Assembly (NCBI GenBank): GCA_011800805.1
Contig: MPNW01000105.1
Span: 222,911-286,910, forward strand
DNA length: 64,000 nt
From: Hirudo medicinalis
Taxonomy: Eukaryota > Annelida > Clitellata > Hirudinida > Hirudinidae
Direction of reading: 5' to 3'
A model generated the notes under the pieces. That model saw only the letters and a list, made by a program, of their open reading frames with translations, was not told the DNA's origin and made no database searches. Positions 24,252-36,285 of this stretch are shown here, in pieces. A program made the translations under genes and the position numbers. Numbering within the stretch: the first letter of the stretch is position 1; the number at the start of each line of letters is the position of its first letter.

Positions 24252-27200
24252 CATGCTTGGGATGTTCATGTTGTTTAAGTGCTTTAGCAGCAAGCAAACT
24301 TATTTTTGATTTGGAACTCCACTTTTCACATTGCACTAAACAGTTTTGACAATTTCATTTTGATGAATTGAACAATGAATGATGTTTCATGGAATTTACT
24401 AATTACGATTTTGTAATAGTGACTTGCAATGAATGTATGAAAAATTCCTAGATGGAATCTCAGTTCATTGTTTCTTTATGGTCCTTAGTTAGCAGGTGTA
24501 TTATTTGCTGCAATGTTTGACTAATCATGAAAAATTGTCAAGTTTCTTGAGACTAGTTCATTTGTTGTTAATGATTCTGTTTCTTGAAAAAAAAAGGTTT
24601 CAGCAATAAGTGCCAAATGAGCTTGGCTATAATATTTGTGTTAAAGGAGTGAGGGGTGTCTGGGTTTTTTTATGAAAATAGTTCGAGCCATTTATGGATT
24701 TCTTCAATCACTGTTTTCAGGGACATAAGATGTCTGTAATGTCAGTGACCTTTATGAATGTCAGTAGTTGCATCTTGTAGATTCAAGGTCTGAGGCTGAA
24801 TGAAAATTGATATTGATGGTGGTGGAGCTGGCTAAGCTTTGGTCTAGATGGTTAGGACCTTGATTAAGTTTGAGAATGGATTTGGTTGCTGATAGAGTCT
24901 GCTAGCCTTTTTGTTCTGATTGTGTGGGCTAAATCTAAGCAATTTATATTTAAATTGGCAGATGCGAGTCTTTGCTGGACTTGCGTAATTACGATAATTG
25001 TGTCAACAAATCTATTCATAATAATTTGTCCAAATTATATGGATATTACATCATTAATTATGACCTAATTGCAAATTAAGCATTAAAACCTAAAGCACTT
25101 CCAGATCAAAGATGTCTAATGAGGCGGATGGCGTCTGCGCTGAGTATAAATTCCCCGCTAAATTCTGGTACCGTGCTTAACTCTCTTATGCGGATTTAGG
25201 ATCGGAGGTAAGATCTTAAGTGATGGCTTAATGAAGCGCATGATATTTTTGTAAACAATTAAATAATTTCCCATCTCCACTCCATGTTTCAGTGCGGTTT
25301 ATTTTTCGACAGTTATGGACTGGAGATGTAACCTAACATTGAATGAATACAACGTCCATGGTGACTTGCTGAGCAGTCGTTCATCTGTTGAACATGCGAG
25401 ACCTCAGGGCATGTACAGTCGATATTCAACTTTTGTAAGATTCAACTTTCTATTTTACAAGTGTTGGAATTTTGTAAAGCGGTTATAATTCTTAGACAAA
25501 AGGAATGTTTTACCACTTATCTTTGGAATAATAGGTCCTAGACCATTAGATATTTCTATATTCAGCATCCAGGGGTGGATCTAGAACACTTTCGCGGGGG
25601 GTGGGGGGGAGGCGCACTTTGGAACCAGTGGCGGATTTCGGGGGTTCACAGCTAGTAATATTTATGTCCAAGGTCGTAAATTATTGAAATAAAAAAAATA
25701 AATTAATTAAAATAGATATAATGTATTTTTTCTTAGATTTTAAAAATCGCGAGGGTGATTGTGATGCTTTATTATTCAGAAGTTCGAAGCGTATAAAATT
25801 ATTACTAGAAGGGACAGTATTAACTAAGAGAAACGTACTTAAAATAAATTTCACACAGGACGTTCTGATATAATGTTCTAAAGTATCCAATAACTTTACT
25901 TTTGTTCAAATTATGAGTAATTAATAATCTTATTAGCAGTTTAACCATAATGCAAACAACTTTCTTGATAAAAATATGTGATTGGAGGCAGGGCACGAAT
26001 AAGCCTTTCGTTGGCCAAGGCACGAGAAATTTTTTTGTGACAAAAGCAAAAGAAATTTAATTTTTTTATTGAAATTTTCATTTTTCCCAAATACGTTAAC
26101 AATTAATGTACTATGCATATATTTAAAATACATATATAAAATATTTAATGTATATAAAATTTACAATAGAGCCTCTCGACTCTTCTTCCTGGCAAATATG
26201 TCTAACGTTTCGGAAAAGTTCATAAAACGAAGTAATTCACATTAAATAAACAAGAGAGTAAGGCTGGACATTTTCAATTGTCCAATTGTTTATCGTATGT
26301 AATTCTTCAAACGTTTCAGCTTTGGGAATGACCTTTCTCCCTCACAATTGGCACCAAAGACAGATTTACATCTCCAAGACTGAGCCTTCTATTTAAAGGC
26401 CATAATAACTTAGAGGTGTTCTAGTTAGAGTACTGTCATATTTGTTGCTCTATATTATTATTTTTTTAAATTTTGATTTCATAGGCAATAGGCACAGTGC
26501 CTATGGTGGCTAAGCCGTAATAAGGACCTCATTGGAGGTTTCAATTGACTTCCTAGGGATGTATCAAGATACAACATTATCTTCATTCTATTTATTAATG
26601 ATTCTGTTGCAAACGTTTTAAGGGCTCTCCTTGAAAATATGTTGAGTAATTTGAATAAAAGTCAGAAAAATTCAATTGACTGCTTGAAAAATACATATTG
26701 TATTGGGTTAACTCTAAAGTCGCTTAGTCTACTGTATGTTGAAGAAGTAGCAACATTATCAGTTCAATGGTCACGGATGGTTTGAACTGAGTAGGTAACT
26801 GGATAACTGGGTAGGTTTTAATACTTGAGAAACATCCATATGTTTTCTTGAGAAAGCCACCTGACTTTTGTAACTTTGGAATTTTAGTAGTTTAGTATGA
26901 GGCAGCACGCTTAGAGAGAGTATTTGTTTAGATTTATATTACGCGTAGAAATGTGTATATTGCTCAGCTTCAATTCAAGGCTTTCTTATTATTTCCTCTT
27001 GAAATCCGCTCCAATAAACTAGTGCCAAAATTTAAAAAAGGGTGAAGCGCAAATCCATTAGAATCCATACATTTATGATAAAGACCTTAATAAACAGATT
27101 ATTAGTGGGTCATTGTCTATTGGTGCAAGTAATTAAGCAATCCGCAAATTTCTCGTTTGCGCTTGTTGAAACTTATTGCTTGATTTTTGATTATTTTATT

Positions 27201-27764
27201 CAAGAGCCACAAGGATGTCATTAAGAAAGTTTCTAGAGACGTATTCTTCCACTTAAAATAAAGTAAGCGTAAAACCAAAAGTATTTTAGCCACCGACACA
27301 AATGGAGCTATAACATAGATTTCTTGATGCCTGAGCAAAAAAACCCCAGCCCAAAACTGACTAACCTTATAAAGCATAGTTTATTGGATGGCGAACAAAT
27401 TTCAGGAAAAGGCTAAAAATAGTTTCAATCACTGCCTCAATTAGATCAGTAATTTGTACGAGCTAGCTAACGAGGACATTGTGAGACCTAATTGATCCTA
27501 AGTGGTGCATTAGGGATTTTATTTTCAGACGAGTGTTGCCTTTTATTGCAGAAAAAAAAATATCTAGGTGTCACATTCGATATTCTTGTCTGTCTGCTAA
27601 TTATTTTTACTAATTATTATTGGATATACTCAACCGAACCTTTTAATGGGTGCAATTTAGAAATAATCGTCCCGATAATAGGTGCGCCATGTGCTCCATT
27701 TAACGCTGAGTGACTAGACATCATTTTAGCCTTAATTTCTATTAAAGTAAAAATATATTTAAAG
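24252..27764. other. Intergenic spacer or intron of the AUTS2-like gene
   Basis: No exon could be supported. The short frames present are AT-rich and unconserved in feel. Near 25,568-25,645 two similar strings, AGGGGTGGATCTAGAAC and CCAGTGGCGGATTTCGGGGG, look like ends of DNA transposons but do not form a clear inverted pair. Upstream exons of the AUTS2-like gene may be hidden here or further left. Confidence 0.5.
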
Positions 27765-29696
27765 ACATCCAAGACTCACTCAGCATCGGAAAATGGACTG
27801 CACAAGTCCCATAGGAAACACTTCCAGGTTTGTTCCATAAATTTGATTAAATTTAATTAAATCACTAAAACCAATTAAATTGCTAATCTCTGATGAATTA
27901 CAGCATTTGCGACCATTCTCACTTTTCACTCCCCCCGCCAGCCATGTTTTCCACCATGACGAGAAGCCATACCTCCAATCATCCAACTTTAGAATGCACC
28001 GATTTCCGCGCCAGAATCCAATCAACAATGTTAGTCATCGCTGCTTTTATGTAAATATTTATTCAATTTGTTTAACAACTTTACCCAGAAACCCGGCCGG
28101 TGGTGTGCTGTCCACGGAAAAATCGCTTGGAACATTCACTTCAAAAAAATGAGGAGGCAAGTCGAGCCCAAATTCTACAGTTTCCACCAGAACATCAGCC
28201 ACAGACACGGTAACTTGAACCACGTCTTCAGCACCCAGTTCAACTCCTTCTTCAGTACGAACGACAACCACAACTACTTCAACCTGAAGCCTTTCATGGC
28301 TGACAAGCGATCAGGTAGGAGACACCATAAATATAGAAAAAACTGCTCCCATTCATCTGTTGGTCAACACGATCAGCACATTCGGAACTTCCACCACAGT
28401 GAAAAGGTTCAGAAGAGATCTCCGTTGCATAACGAAGAGGGAAGTTTTGAACAAAACGGATCAAAAGATTTCAGAACGGATTACAAAAGAAGTTCAAAAA
28501 GTAATTGTTTTGAGAAACATTTTTCAGTATAAAAATGATAATTGTTGAATTGTGTTTGACGTTTAGATTCCTCAAACCATTCTGACAAATTGACAGCCAG
28601 TGTACAAGAATGTCAGCGGGAAGCGAGTATAAGCAAACATTTTGGAAAACACGTGAGGCCAATGGCTAACTTCCCCAGCCACAACAACCCCCACAAGTTC
28701 CAATTTAACGACAACACTAGAAACTTTCCTCCACTTCCTCATGTAGCAAATATTTCAATGATGCTGCAGACACCGACCGACAATTCATCCAGTCGATTTG
28801 ACTCATTGAGCGACACTAACCACACCGGTCGTCGTCGTATACACAATTTGTTTCGAAAAGAAGGATCTTTACTCTCCGTTGACGGAATTAAAAAGGAGCC
28901 TCCTTTCCTCTTTCCATTTGAACACACGACGGTTAACAACATATCCGAGAACAACTGCAATTCTTTTCCTCCGGAAGTTGGCGAATCCGGAACGAGTTCG
29001 GACAACACCGATGAGGAGCCTGGAAAAAATGATCCACGAGATATTGGCATCCATCAAAACGACTGCAGAGACAGAATCAACCAGAATTGCCAATCCATGA
29101 ATCATATTTCTGCTTTTTCAGTGGTCGGTAATTCTTTGCTCGACCTCGAACGAAAGACCCAATCGAGTAGCAGCGAATCTTCGACCACGAGTTGCTTCGA
29201 AAGTTTCAAGTCGAAGCTCGACACCCGCTACGTTAAAAACTTCCAGACGATCAGCAACCTTTTACCCGAACCAGGAGGAACTGCGGATGGAAACACCAGC
29301 AGGATGTCCAAAGGAATATCTCCGCACAAGAGGGATGGTCTCAGAAAGAGTCGCAAGATGCCATTCGAACATCCTTGCGAGTCTCGGTACTGTCACAAGA
29401 TGGATAAGTCCAATAAAGTCGATGAGTATTTGCAGGTTAGAGCTTTCGAGATGATGGGCCACGACGGAGAATCAGGTTCGTCCTCGTCCGAAAACAAAAA
29501 TACTGTCGTTTGTCCGAAAGGCAGTGGGGGAAGCGAAAGCAGCTGGAGCAGTGACCTGAGCGGGCAATCGAACAACAGAAGTGAAAGCGAAGGAAACAGC
29601 AGTGGAAGTCTGAGCAGCAACGAGAGTCCGACCATGGAAGGCGAGGAACAGCATACAAAACAAGCTCTCAGAAAAGCAGTCAAGCATCACCGATAG
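27765..29696 (+). CDS. AUTS2/FBRSL1-family protein, 3' exons (partial)
   Basis: AUTS2-family proteins are nuclear, linked to a PRC1 variant and to neuronal gene control; the fly member is tay bridge. Proposed exons: 27765-27827 (weak), 27904-28029, 28089-28500, 28567-29696, together about 576 residues with phases that join. The key evidence is KPGRWCAVHGKIAWNIHFKK at the start of the third exon. From memory, AUTS2 and FBRSL1 have an almost identical block (KPGKWCAMHVHIAWQI...) at this point, preceded as here by a His/Pro/Phe-rich stretch (HLRPFSLFTPPASHVFHHDE). The rest is low complexity: His/Asn-rich, then Ser-rich (about residues 480-560: GSGGSESSWSSDLSGQSNN), ending AVKHHR. The first exons are not found. 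The long Ser/Asn-rich C-terminus has no clear vertebrate match. I rate the family call as likely, not certain. Confidence 0.62.
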
Positions 29697-30034
29697 CAGT
29701 ATTACAACATTCATTACCTGATATTAATACTCAGGCCATTTTCATGTCTTCTACTTTCAGTTAGGATCGATAAAATTGAACTGAATTTGTCTTTAACGCG
29801 TTTGCCCACAATCAATCACTCATCTTCGATGATTCCACACTTAGGATTCGACGTTGCACTCGAATGAGCACATTTGTGTCATGCAAATCAACACGTCCAT
29901 TTTATTCATTCATGATTAAAAACATTAATCTGGAACAAAAATTAAATGACATTGCATGGATGATGACTACAATTTGTCATGTTTCCTCTCTTTTGAGAAT
30001 TCATTTGCTTTGCACCTCGTGGCCTCACTGTGGC

Positions 30035-31171
30035 TTACTCCAAATTGATGTGTCGAGATAAAAACGGACAGAAGAACGACAAGGCAGTGGACATTGCAGA
30101 CAATATGTACGGCCATCCAACGGTACATTTCCCGAGATTGTAAGAAAATGAACCTTTGCAGATGTGGCGGGCTAGTTTAGAATCCATTCCGAATGGTAGA
30201 ATCAACAATCCAGACGTAAATAGCAAAGCTATACAAAAAGAAGTATATTTAAATGAATATTCTCCAATCGTAATTATTGAATTAATAAATGAATTGTACA
30301 ATCAAAGCATTCTTATGACTCCTGATTAATGCCGAATCATGGCGAGGTTGAACGATTCCGGAAGCCATCAACGAATGATGATCGGACGCCACGATCGTGT
30401 CTTGTATCGAAATACCCATGATTTAAAATACATGGCCTCAGTCAACAAGCATATTTTACTAAGCTCACTTAAGTGTTTACTGGATGTAACACTCTAAATA
30501 ATTATTTCAATTTATTAAATCTAAAATTAATATTTACCCTTGAATTTGAGTCAGTCCAAAAATGTCGGAAGTTGAATTAATTTAATTACTTCAAAATGTT
30601 CCTATTAACCTGTCGAAGCCTGCAAGAATCCCGTGTAACAAGCCAATCTTTTATTCCAGATAGTAGACTTTAGAACAACAGTGACCAGTGACAACATTAC
30701 AGATAAGCAACCCAGGAGGCAACCAATGCCAAAGGTAATGCAGGCAATTTGCCAAAGATCGGATGGTAAATAAGAAAGAAGGAAACGGGATCCACCATAG
30801 ACTTGACAGATCTTGACTTTTTCCTTTCTGTGGTAAAGTTGGTCAAAATGTTTCCTGTTCATTTGGAAACCAAACCTTGTTTGTTGGTTGGCAGATTCAC
30901 TTCTAAACTCTGTCTTTTCATTGATAAAATCAATATATTTGACATTTTTGGAAGGCGAATAAAACTGTCTGTCCTCGTAACAAAAGTTTATTATGCCTAG
31001 GCACATATCTGTCGAAGGATTGACGAACCACTGTGGTTTGAAGAAACTGTAGGTGCATGCAATACTAACCAATAACGATAAGACAATCCACAAAACCTTC
31101 ACAAAGAATGATATTCCGAATTCAAATTTCCTTTTAGCTGTAATGCTAAAAGAACTCGATATTACAAACAT
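30035..31171 (-). CDS. LHFPL-family tetraspan membrane protein
   Basis: LHFPL proteins are four-pass membrane proteins of the claudin-like superfamily; members act as subunits for mechanotransduction channels or GABA-A receptors. Exons on the minus strand: 31171-30610 and 30228-30035; the phase 1 junction gives 251 residues. Four hydrophobic segments are visible: VLWIVLSLLVSIACTYSFF (about 27-46), LWQIACITFGIGCLLGCLSV and on (about 138-165), FLQASTALLFTSGLLILPFG (about 182-201), and GWPYILSAMSTALSFFCPFL (about 224-243). The first loop after TM1 has F.P.W and paired cysteines; CKGSFSYNLGKCTVGW between TM3 and TM4 matches the family's C...Y..G.C..GW pattern. The first extracellular loop is longer and more charged than usual. 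The start at 31171 is the first ATG of the frame. The subtype (LHFPL1-7) cannot be fixed. Confidence 0.85.
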
Positions 31172-31668
31172 GCCTCTTTGCAGTTAATTCGTCCTCGATA
31201 TTCTAATCAGCGCCTTTCCCGCTGATTGTACGGGTAATGTTGCACCTTAGGATGCATTTATAGAAGGAAACTGGCTGCGCATTTTTGTTGCAGTAAAAAT
31301 ATGAACACGAACATTTTATAAACATATCTTGTCAAGGCTTTAAAAATTTCAGTTTTATAATTTGTTTCTGTTGCTTGACGAACTACTTCGAATCTTTTCA
31401 CGAGTACGCATACAAAGACAACGCTAAAGCTGTTTATCCCGACGTTTACGAGTATACCTTATTACGCATTATAAAATTCTTAACTGCTTAACACCTGAAC
31501 AGTGCCATAACTTTTCTCAATAAATTTTGCGTTTCCAGAGTTTGCTCAACTACGTAATTCTGCGTTTTTTTCGCTTGTCTTATAGAACAGTAAATTACTT
31601 TTGATTACCATCGGTGTCAACCAAATTTCACAACCACATTACACCCATTTCTAACACACTTAATTTGC
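31172..31668. other. Spacer upstream of the LHFPL-like gene
   Basis: AT-rich, no exon seen. It separates the divergent LHFPL-like gene (-) and the small TATA-linked frame (+), so it must carry promoters for both if the latter is real. Confidence 0.5.
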
Positions 31669-31677
31669 TATAAATAG
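31669..31677 (+). promoter_or_regulatory. TATA box (TATAAATAG)
   Basis: A canonical TATAAATAG, 124 bases before the ATG at 31,793 and 31 bases before an in-frame ATG at 31,700. It is one of the few consensus TATA boxes placed upstream of an open frame in the window. Confidence 0.5.
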
Positions 31678-31792
31678 CAAATCTAGAAAAGCATCTTTGA
31701 TGGACTTATGTTCTCGAAGGGTAAATTTTTTTATTAGCAATTGTGTTTGGAGCCACAACTATAAAAATTTGTCAACTCTCGATATTAAAGAA

Positions 31793-31930
31793 ATGGTTCG
31801 TTATGTTTTTTTTACAATAATCATTTTCTGCGCTCTTCGTTGCTCTTGCTCGCCGATGCCATCATTTTCAACACTTTTTCCACGGCCAGTGGACTCGTCT
31901 GTAACCTCAGAAGCTCCAGTACAATTCTAA
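31793..31930 (+). CDS. Possible small secreted peptide (45 aa)
   Basis: Not a recognised gene. The frame starting at 31,793 begins MVRYVFFTIIIFCALRCSCS, a textbook signal peptide with a cleavage point likely after the CSC segment, followed by a short Ser/Pro-rich tail ending SSVTSEAPVQF. A TATA box lies upstream and an AATAAA polyadenylation signal at 31,937-31,942, only 7 bases past the stop. The same frame is open back to an ATG at 31,700, which would bury the hydrophobic part inside a 77-residue protein. It could also be a first exon. A neuropeptide-like or antimicrobial role is speculation. Confidence 0.35.
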   Translation: MVRYVFFTIIIFCALRCSCSPMPSFSTLFPRPVDSSVTSEAPVQF

Positions 31931-32419
31931 ACGCCAAATAAATTCGCTAAAGTGATTGTTGATAATATTAACGACATCTGAAGTTAAATATCTGCAGCGA
32001 TACTAACTTGAATACTTCTGGATTCCATGAAATACCGCTCAAGAAGGACAATTCGTATAACTCAGCTTCCTCGGAATTGAGATTTTTTAATAATAACTGT
32101 TTTTTCACGAGTTCATCCATCACATCACATCAAAATTAAATTCCCCGGTCGCCGACGAAATCGACCAAAAATCTTCAACCGCAGAATCAAAACAAATTGA
32201 TTAAAAGTTAAATCCCTCCCAAGTTATTTCAGTGTTTCAAAAATAAAGTTTACAATTTATCATTAATTTTTTTATATAAGCAGTTGTGTTTTGTTTTATG
32301 GACATATATTAAATAAAATATGAAGACAGGATTGGGTTAGGTATCTATGACTACTAGATATTTTCTTCTCTGTTTGACTTACGGCTGCTTATCGTGGCGA
32401 TCTGTCAAATACCTGTGAG

Positions 32420-34319
32420 ATGAGTCAAGTTGCACTTATAGATGCTTCAAAAAATAGTGCATTATGTTGGAGTAGAGTGCATGATAATTTCCATATTCAA
32501 AGTCCAAATAAGCAAAAGTTGGATCCGTTAATTTATGTGCCTCCTCCAATTGATTTTCCACGAAATGTTCCATGTTCTTCTAAGAAACTTGAAAGCCTTG
32601 AAAAGGCTCTGCAGTTTTTGCAAGCCCATCATTCCGAAGTTTTATCGAGTTTGCATGCAGAGGTTGATGATCTAAAAAGATATAACCAGGGTAGAGATTC
32701 TTATACTTTGTTCTAATGCATTCATTTTTGAAGTTTTAGTGCTTTTAGAGTTGCTTCTAAAATTTGCAATACTGCAAAATTCCAATGAAATTTCAAGTTC
32801 AGTTCCTGTGGAGCATTCAGGTTAGGAAATAATTTATTATTTATGAATTTGAAACAAGTTTTGATCTGACTGCTCGAGAATTTTTGTAATTTTATCAATT
32901 TGCATTGCTTATCCATCAAATTTAAATGCTGTTAAAGGTCCAATTTCCCAAACTTCAAACAAGAAGTGTCAAACACCAAGAGATAGCAATGGTGTGTACA
33001 TGTCAATACAACTAAATAATTAACAACTAATTTTGAATTAAAATTATAATTGGAAAGATGATTCAATGAAAAAAAAGATAGAATACCTCAGTGATCAAGT
33101 GGAGAAATTGAATGAAGCTTTAAGGGAGGAAAAGTTTAAAGTATCTGCTGCAACAGCAGAGCTGAGGAGGCTAGAGATGAAGAATAGGTTAGACGGGCCT
33201 CCATATTTTAATCACAAATTAATTGAAGGTTTTTATTAGAAGGCAGTCAGAGGTCTCTGATGCATTGTTGAGTGAGAAAAGGTCCTGGGAGAGAGATAAA
33301 AACCACTCAAAGAGTCCAATTGGTTCCACTTATTCTCTCCCTGCAATATCACAAAACCAGTTCATCAGTACAAATCATATGTATGATCAAAGAAATTCAA
33401 AGAAAGCCATGGATGATGAAGTTGCAAATAAGGATTTGAACATATTGGAAGAGGTAATACATTTATTTATTGTGATTAAAATTTGATTTCAAAATATATT
33501 GTGTTTTATGTGGTTATTATACATAATGTCATTAAACACTAGGATGGTGACCTTTTTAAAAGGAATTTTCTAAGCTGCAGAAGCCTGTCTCTGAGTGATC
33601 CCAGCACAAAGCCCATTACACAAGCTCCCTGCCCACTTCCAAAGAAGAGGCATGTGAAGGAAATTCTTACATTTTTGATTCATTTACAAACAATCTGAAG
33701 TGATGCCAGCTCTATTTGAGCAATCACTATTTTTATAGTTGCTGGTGATGACAATTAAGCTGATGCAGAATTTTATTTAATTTTATGCATAATATAGCAG
33801 GGAATATTTGTTAAAGTTGTACTCTCATCTTGTAAATTGGCAAAAGACTTCTAAATACTTGGACTTGTTCTTCTTTATCTCCCATTGTTACATATCTTTG
33901 AAAAATAAGGTACATCTGCAAAATATGAGAATATTTTCGTATTAGTAATTTATTTTATATTAAGATATAATCTGTTGATGTTCTATTTAATCAGATAGTG
34001 TTTGGATGGACTTTAGCTAAAAATTCATTTAAAAAAATTTTAATCAAGTACTTTTGTTAATTCTGAAGCCCTGCTATGATGCAAATGCCTAAAATCAATT
34101 TGGGTTTTGCTGAAAATTCCGCAAAGAGCACCACGTCGTTTGGCACTTCAGTGCCTCAAATAAAGTCGCAGCCAAAGTTTAGGCGGATAGAATCACGGAA
34201 GGTTTGTATTTAATTTTCTGAAAAACTTTAACATCAGAAGCTAATGTGAGCATAATCAACATTTGCAGAATTCAAATCGTCGAGGGAGCACCTCAGAGGG
34301 TAATGCCAACAATCCATGA
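32420..34319 (+). CDS. CCDC74/CCDC92-family coiled-coil protein
   Basis: Proteins of this family are coiled-coil factors of centrioles, cilia and spindles. Exons: 32420-32690, 32938-32991, 33058-33187, 33240-33453, 33543-33649, 34069-34201, 34269-34319; phases join to about 319 residues if the fifth intron uses a GC donor. The diagnostic part is in exon 1: LESLEKALQFLQAHHSEVL followed by LHAEVDDLKRYNQ, the N-terminal coiled coil shared by CCDC74 and CCDC92. A second coiled coil is in exon 3 (IEYLSDQVEKLNEALREEKF, AELRRLEMKN). The rest is Ser/Lys-rich and poorly conserved. If the GC donor is not used, exon 5 reads through to a stop at 33,698 and the last two exons are lost. CCDC74 fits better than CCDC92 by length. 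Confidence 0.78.
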
Positions 34320-34487
34320 TAATTCGTCTGCATCACACCGAATTACAAAATTTCCGTTAAGTGTGTGTTCTTGCTTTCGATGTGCTTGGTTTGACACAAA
34401 GGCGTCTATTACCTTTGGTTTCCTAGAACCTTTCAAAGATTTTGGACGATATTCTTTGATTTTAAATTTTAATGCGTTTCAAGGCGC
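34320..34487. other. 3' UTR of the CCDC74-like gene
   Basis: Follows the stop codon at 34,317-34,319. No other feature seen. Confidence 0.4.
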
Positions 34488-34760
34488 ATTTTGAATGAAA
34501 TTTCTGAGTGAGCTAATTGGGTTGAATCTAGGATACTCATCCAAACACGTGAAACGGAGCGTCAGTTTTGTCTAAAATCGTGCGGAAGAATGTTATGCTT
34601 GCTGCTCCAAAGCTTTTAGGATGTCGTCGATGATAAGTCGGATCCTTTTTTCTAATTACAAAATGGATAGACACGGAACCAAGTGCGGTGCTGATGAGTT
34701 ACGTGCATCTACTTGAACAAGTAATGAAGTAACTACGCCTCACTGTCCATACAATGTCTA
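34488..34760 (+). repeat. Diverged repeat, copy 1
   Basis: Matches 35,690-35,965 in the same orientation over about 270 bases: TGAATGAAATTT.TG.G.GA.CTAATTGGG near the start, GTCTAAAATCG.G.GGAAGA in the middle and GG.GCTGATGAGTTA and CCTCA.CTGTCCAT near the end. Identity looks like roughly 70 percent by eye with many indels. No protein is encoded. The class of element is unknown. Confidence 0.65.
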
Positions 34761-34821
34761 AATAATCATAATAATGGTAATTGAAAACAAAGTAACTGAA
34801 GGCGATGGTTGGCCAAGCGAC

Positions 34822-34924
34822 AGGCAAAAGCCAACTCACAGGAAGCGACCTTTGGTACTTAACCCTAACCCTACCTCATGACTCTGGAAATCTTATTAGA
34901 GAAAAGTCGTTGCCTTTTGCCCGT
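34822..34924 (+). mobile_element. MITE-like element with CCCTAA-like interior, copy 1
   Basis: Starts GGCAAAAGCCAACTCACAG and ends with a degraded inverse, TTGCCTTTTGCCCG. The interior has ACTTAACCCTAACCCTACCTC then ATGACTCTGGAAATCT. The copy at 54,972-55,142 shares both ends and the interior. The right arm here is more decayed. Confidence 0.7.
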
Positions 34925-35689
34925 CACTTCAACTACCAATGAAGGCAAGATGATAATCGGTTAATTGTACTTAAATCTATCTCCAAAAAAAGAACAATTG
35001 AGAAACTAAGTACAGACTCAAAATTAAGTCAATTTCTGAATTTTTGATTTAAGAACGGTGATGAAAATAAAATCTGATCGAAAGCTGGACGTTATTATTC
35101 CTGAGCCTTAGAGAGTTTCACGTTGAACTTTTTAATGAACATTTCGTGGAATATAGATTAAAAACATCAATTTAGTTTATTAAACAGTCAACCATGCGTT
35201 GATAATTAGGCATTAATGATATGAATGTGCAAATCATTTTAACTTAAGACAAAAAGTTGGTAAAAATTAAGCAAATGAATTTTAGATGTGTAACATCTGT
35301 TGCGACCTAATAATAGATTGATGCAAACAGTTTACGTTAATAAGAGACAGAAATAATTAAATACAAACAAAATCTAGCGACTTGTTTTAAAATTTCACCA
35401 ATTTTGAAGAATGTTTATAACACCGATCAATCAACCATTGAGAAGTGACAGGATCGAATTATTTATCGGGTATCTAAAAAAGCAATAGTAGATTCTGTTA
35501 AATTATGATGATAAATAACAAATTCATAAATTATTAAAAAATTCACAAATTACAAATTAACTTAATGTGATTGTATTGCAATCACAAAACAGTTTATTTA
35601 TTCAATCACATACTTCAACTCTTGTTACGAATGTTTTTAAGGAATATACGCTCAAAGTCCTTAAAATTATTGTGTGCGCCATCAGAGAT

Positions 35690-35965
35690 AATTTGAATGA
35701 AATTTGTGGATGAACTAATTGGGATGAAACTAGAGCTCGCGTCCGAACACCTAAATGTGAAAGGGTGCCTCAGTTGTCTAAAATCGGGAGGAAGATTATC
35801 ATTGTGTTGCTCCAAAACTCTTTGGAAGGAAAAAGTCATGGATGACAAATTAAGCTAATAATTTGTTCGAAATAAATAATCGATAAATAATTGTGGTAAC
35901 AAGCACGGTGTTGATGAGTTAATTGAAACAAGTACTGATGCAACTCCGCCTCAACTGTCCATCCC
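35690..35965 (+). repeat. Diverged repeat, copy 2
   Basis: Partner of 34,488-34,760, about 1.2 kb downstream in direct orientation. The two copies differ by many substitutions and small indels, so the duplication or insertions are old. Confidence 0.65.
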
Positions 35966-36144
35966 TTGTAAAGGGATACTTTTAACAAGTATTAAAAATA
36001 TAACAAAGACGTTGGGAACAAATATAAGTACTTAAGTAGAAGTACTGGTAGAAGAACTTGAATTCAAAACTCAGCTAAAAGAGTCTAAATTTCTCCACAA
36101 ACGAAGCAGAATCGAAGGCATTCTTAGTATTCTTCGTAAACATT

Positions 36145-36285
36145 TCAATAGTTCTGTTATTTTCATCTGACTCGCTTCTAAAGAATTATTTGAAAGACGC
36201 AAATTTTGAAAATAAAAATTACAAAGTAATTTATGGAGATGATTTTGCTCTCGTGCAGTTTGAGAATCCATTATGTAAATGAATA
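36145..36285 (+). pseudogene. Decayed copy of a macro-PARP RRM exon
   Basis: Matches the end of the exon at 42,923-43,147 of the PARP14-like gene: GGAGATGATTTTGC.CTC.TG..GTTTGAGAATCCAT.ATGTAAATG is shared, and translation gives YGDDFALVQFENPL against CGDDFALLWFENPS. The splice donor (T|GTAAAT, phase 1) is kept. Upstream (FNSSVIF against FNVSGIP) the frame shifts and meets a stop, and no neighbouring exons are found. It lies about 6.8 kb upstream of its likely source in the same orientation. Confidence 0.8.

Noticed and set aside
29393..29714. Several open frames antisense to the AUTS2-like last exon
   Set aside because: They are shadows of a Ser-rich coding strand, which lacks stops in the reverse frames by composition.
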